Notes under the pieces: model-generated
Seen by the model: only the letters and a program-made list of their open reading frames with translations
What the model was told of the DNA's origin: nothing
Database searches by the model: none
Translations under genes and position numbers: made by a program
Source of the DNA: Myxococcales bacterium
GTDB taxonomy: Bacteria; Myxococcota_C; UBA6777
NCBI GenBank assembly: GCA_027005175.1
Contig: JALTMC010000263.1
Span: 1-6,000, forward strand
Reading direction: 5' to 3'
Length of the DNA: 6,000 nucleotides
In this document: piece by piece, positions 5,964 to 6,000 of the stretch
How the letters are laid out: each line of letters begins with the position of its first letter
Position numbering within the stretch: position 1 is the stretch's first letter

Positions 5964-6000
5964 AGCCATCTACATCAACAAAGGCAACGGAAGATGGGAA
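5686..6000 (+). pseudogene. Continuation of the SpvB gene in the next frame: two VCBS/FG-GAP-type motifs, cut by window end
   Basis: This frame opens after a TAG at 5683-5685, is clearly protein-like from about 5704, and stays open to the end of the window. It encodes SGGKADFLDINGDGLPDII, then about 60 residues later MIDYNGDGFTDMVDAVNK, and ends YINKGNGRWE. The two DxNGDGxxD loops (5728-5754 and 5917-5943, 63 residues apart) are calcium-binding-type motifs of VCBS/FG-GAP repeats, which follow SpvB domains in secreted toxin-like proteins. It has no start codon or Shine-Dalgarno sequence of its own at a sensible place, so it is the downstream part of the same gene after a frame break. The 3' end lies beyond the window. 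Confidence 0.8.

Overview
The window holds three well-supported intact genes and the 5' part of a fourth, broken one, on about 50% G+C DNA. The gene families suggest a Gram-negative bacterium: a polytopic membrane histidine kinase, a GGDEF-family protein, an HD phosphohydrolase, and a secreted SpvB/VCBS surface or toxin-like protein with a Sec signal peptide. This mix is common in deltaproteobacteria-like lineages (Myxococcota, Bdellovibrionota and relatives), but I cannot place the organism from the sequence. No tRNA, rRNA, CRISPR array or transposase is visible.

Left part, minus strand (13-3280 or 3364). A sensor histidine kinase (about nine membrane segments, GAF, HisKA, HATPase_c) is followed 148 bases later by a protein with a receiver-like N-terminus and a GGDEF domain. 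The key GGDEF residues are substituted, so it is probably not an active diguanylate cyclase. No response regulator with a normal phosphoacceptor is present, so the kinase looks like an orphan here. Both ends of the kinase gene carry a direct repeat with the same 71-base offset. The 5' pair is 36 bases and exact, and it shifts the reading frame of the kinase N-terminus. The 3' pair is 31/34 identical and duplicates the last codons and stop.

Middle (about 3281-3465) is a divergent intergenic region. It contains a TTGACGC/GCGTCAA dyad that may carry overlapping opposed promoters. To its right, on the plus strand, is a complete HD-superfamily phosphohydrolase with all its metal-binding motifs (3466-4827).

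Right part (4828-6000). A 254-base spacer contains a coding-like but unrecognised short ORF and then an AT-rich stretch that probably serves as the leader of the last gene. That gene starts as a textbook SpvB-domain protein. Around position 5686-5721 its reading frame breaks: the original frame becomes arginine-rich nonsense that stops at 5963, while the next frame continues with two DxNGDGxxD (VCBS/FG-GAP) calcium-binding-type motifs to the window edge. The residues that normally separate SpvB from such repeats also seem to be missing, so an internal deletion with frameshift is more likely than a single-base error.

No obvious new multi-gene system is present. The most interesting signals are the broken SpvB gene, the paired 71-base-offset repeats with a G8 tract in the kinase gene (possible on/off or N-terminal switching), and the degenerate receiver-GGDEF protein beside the kinase.
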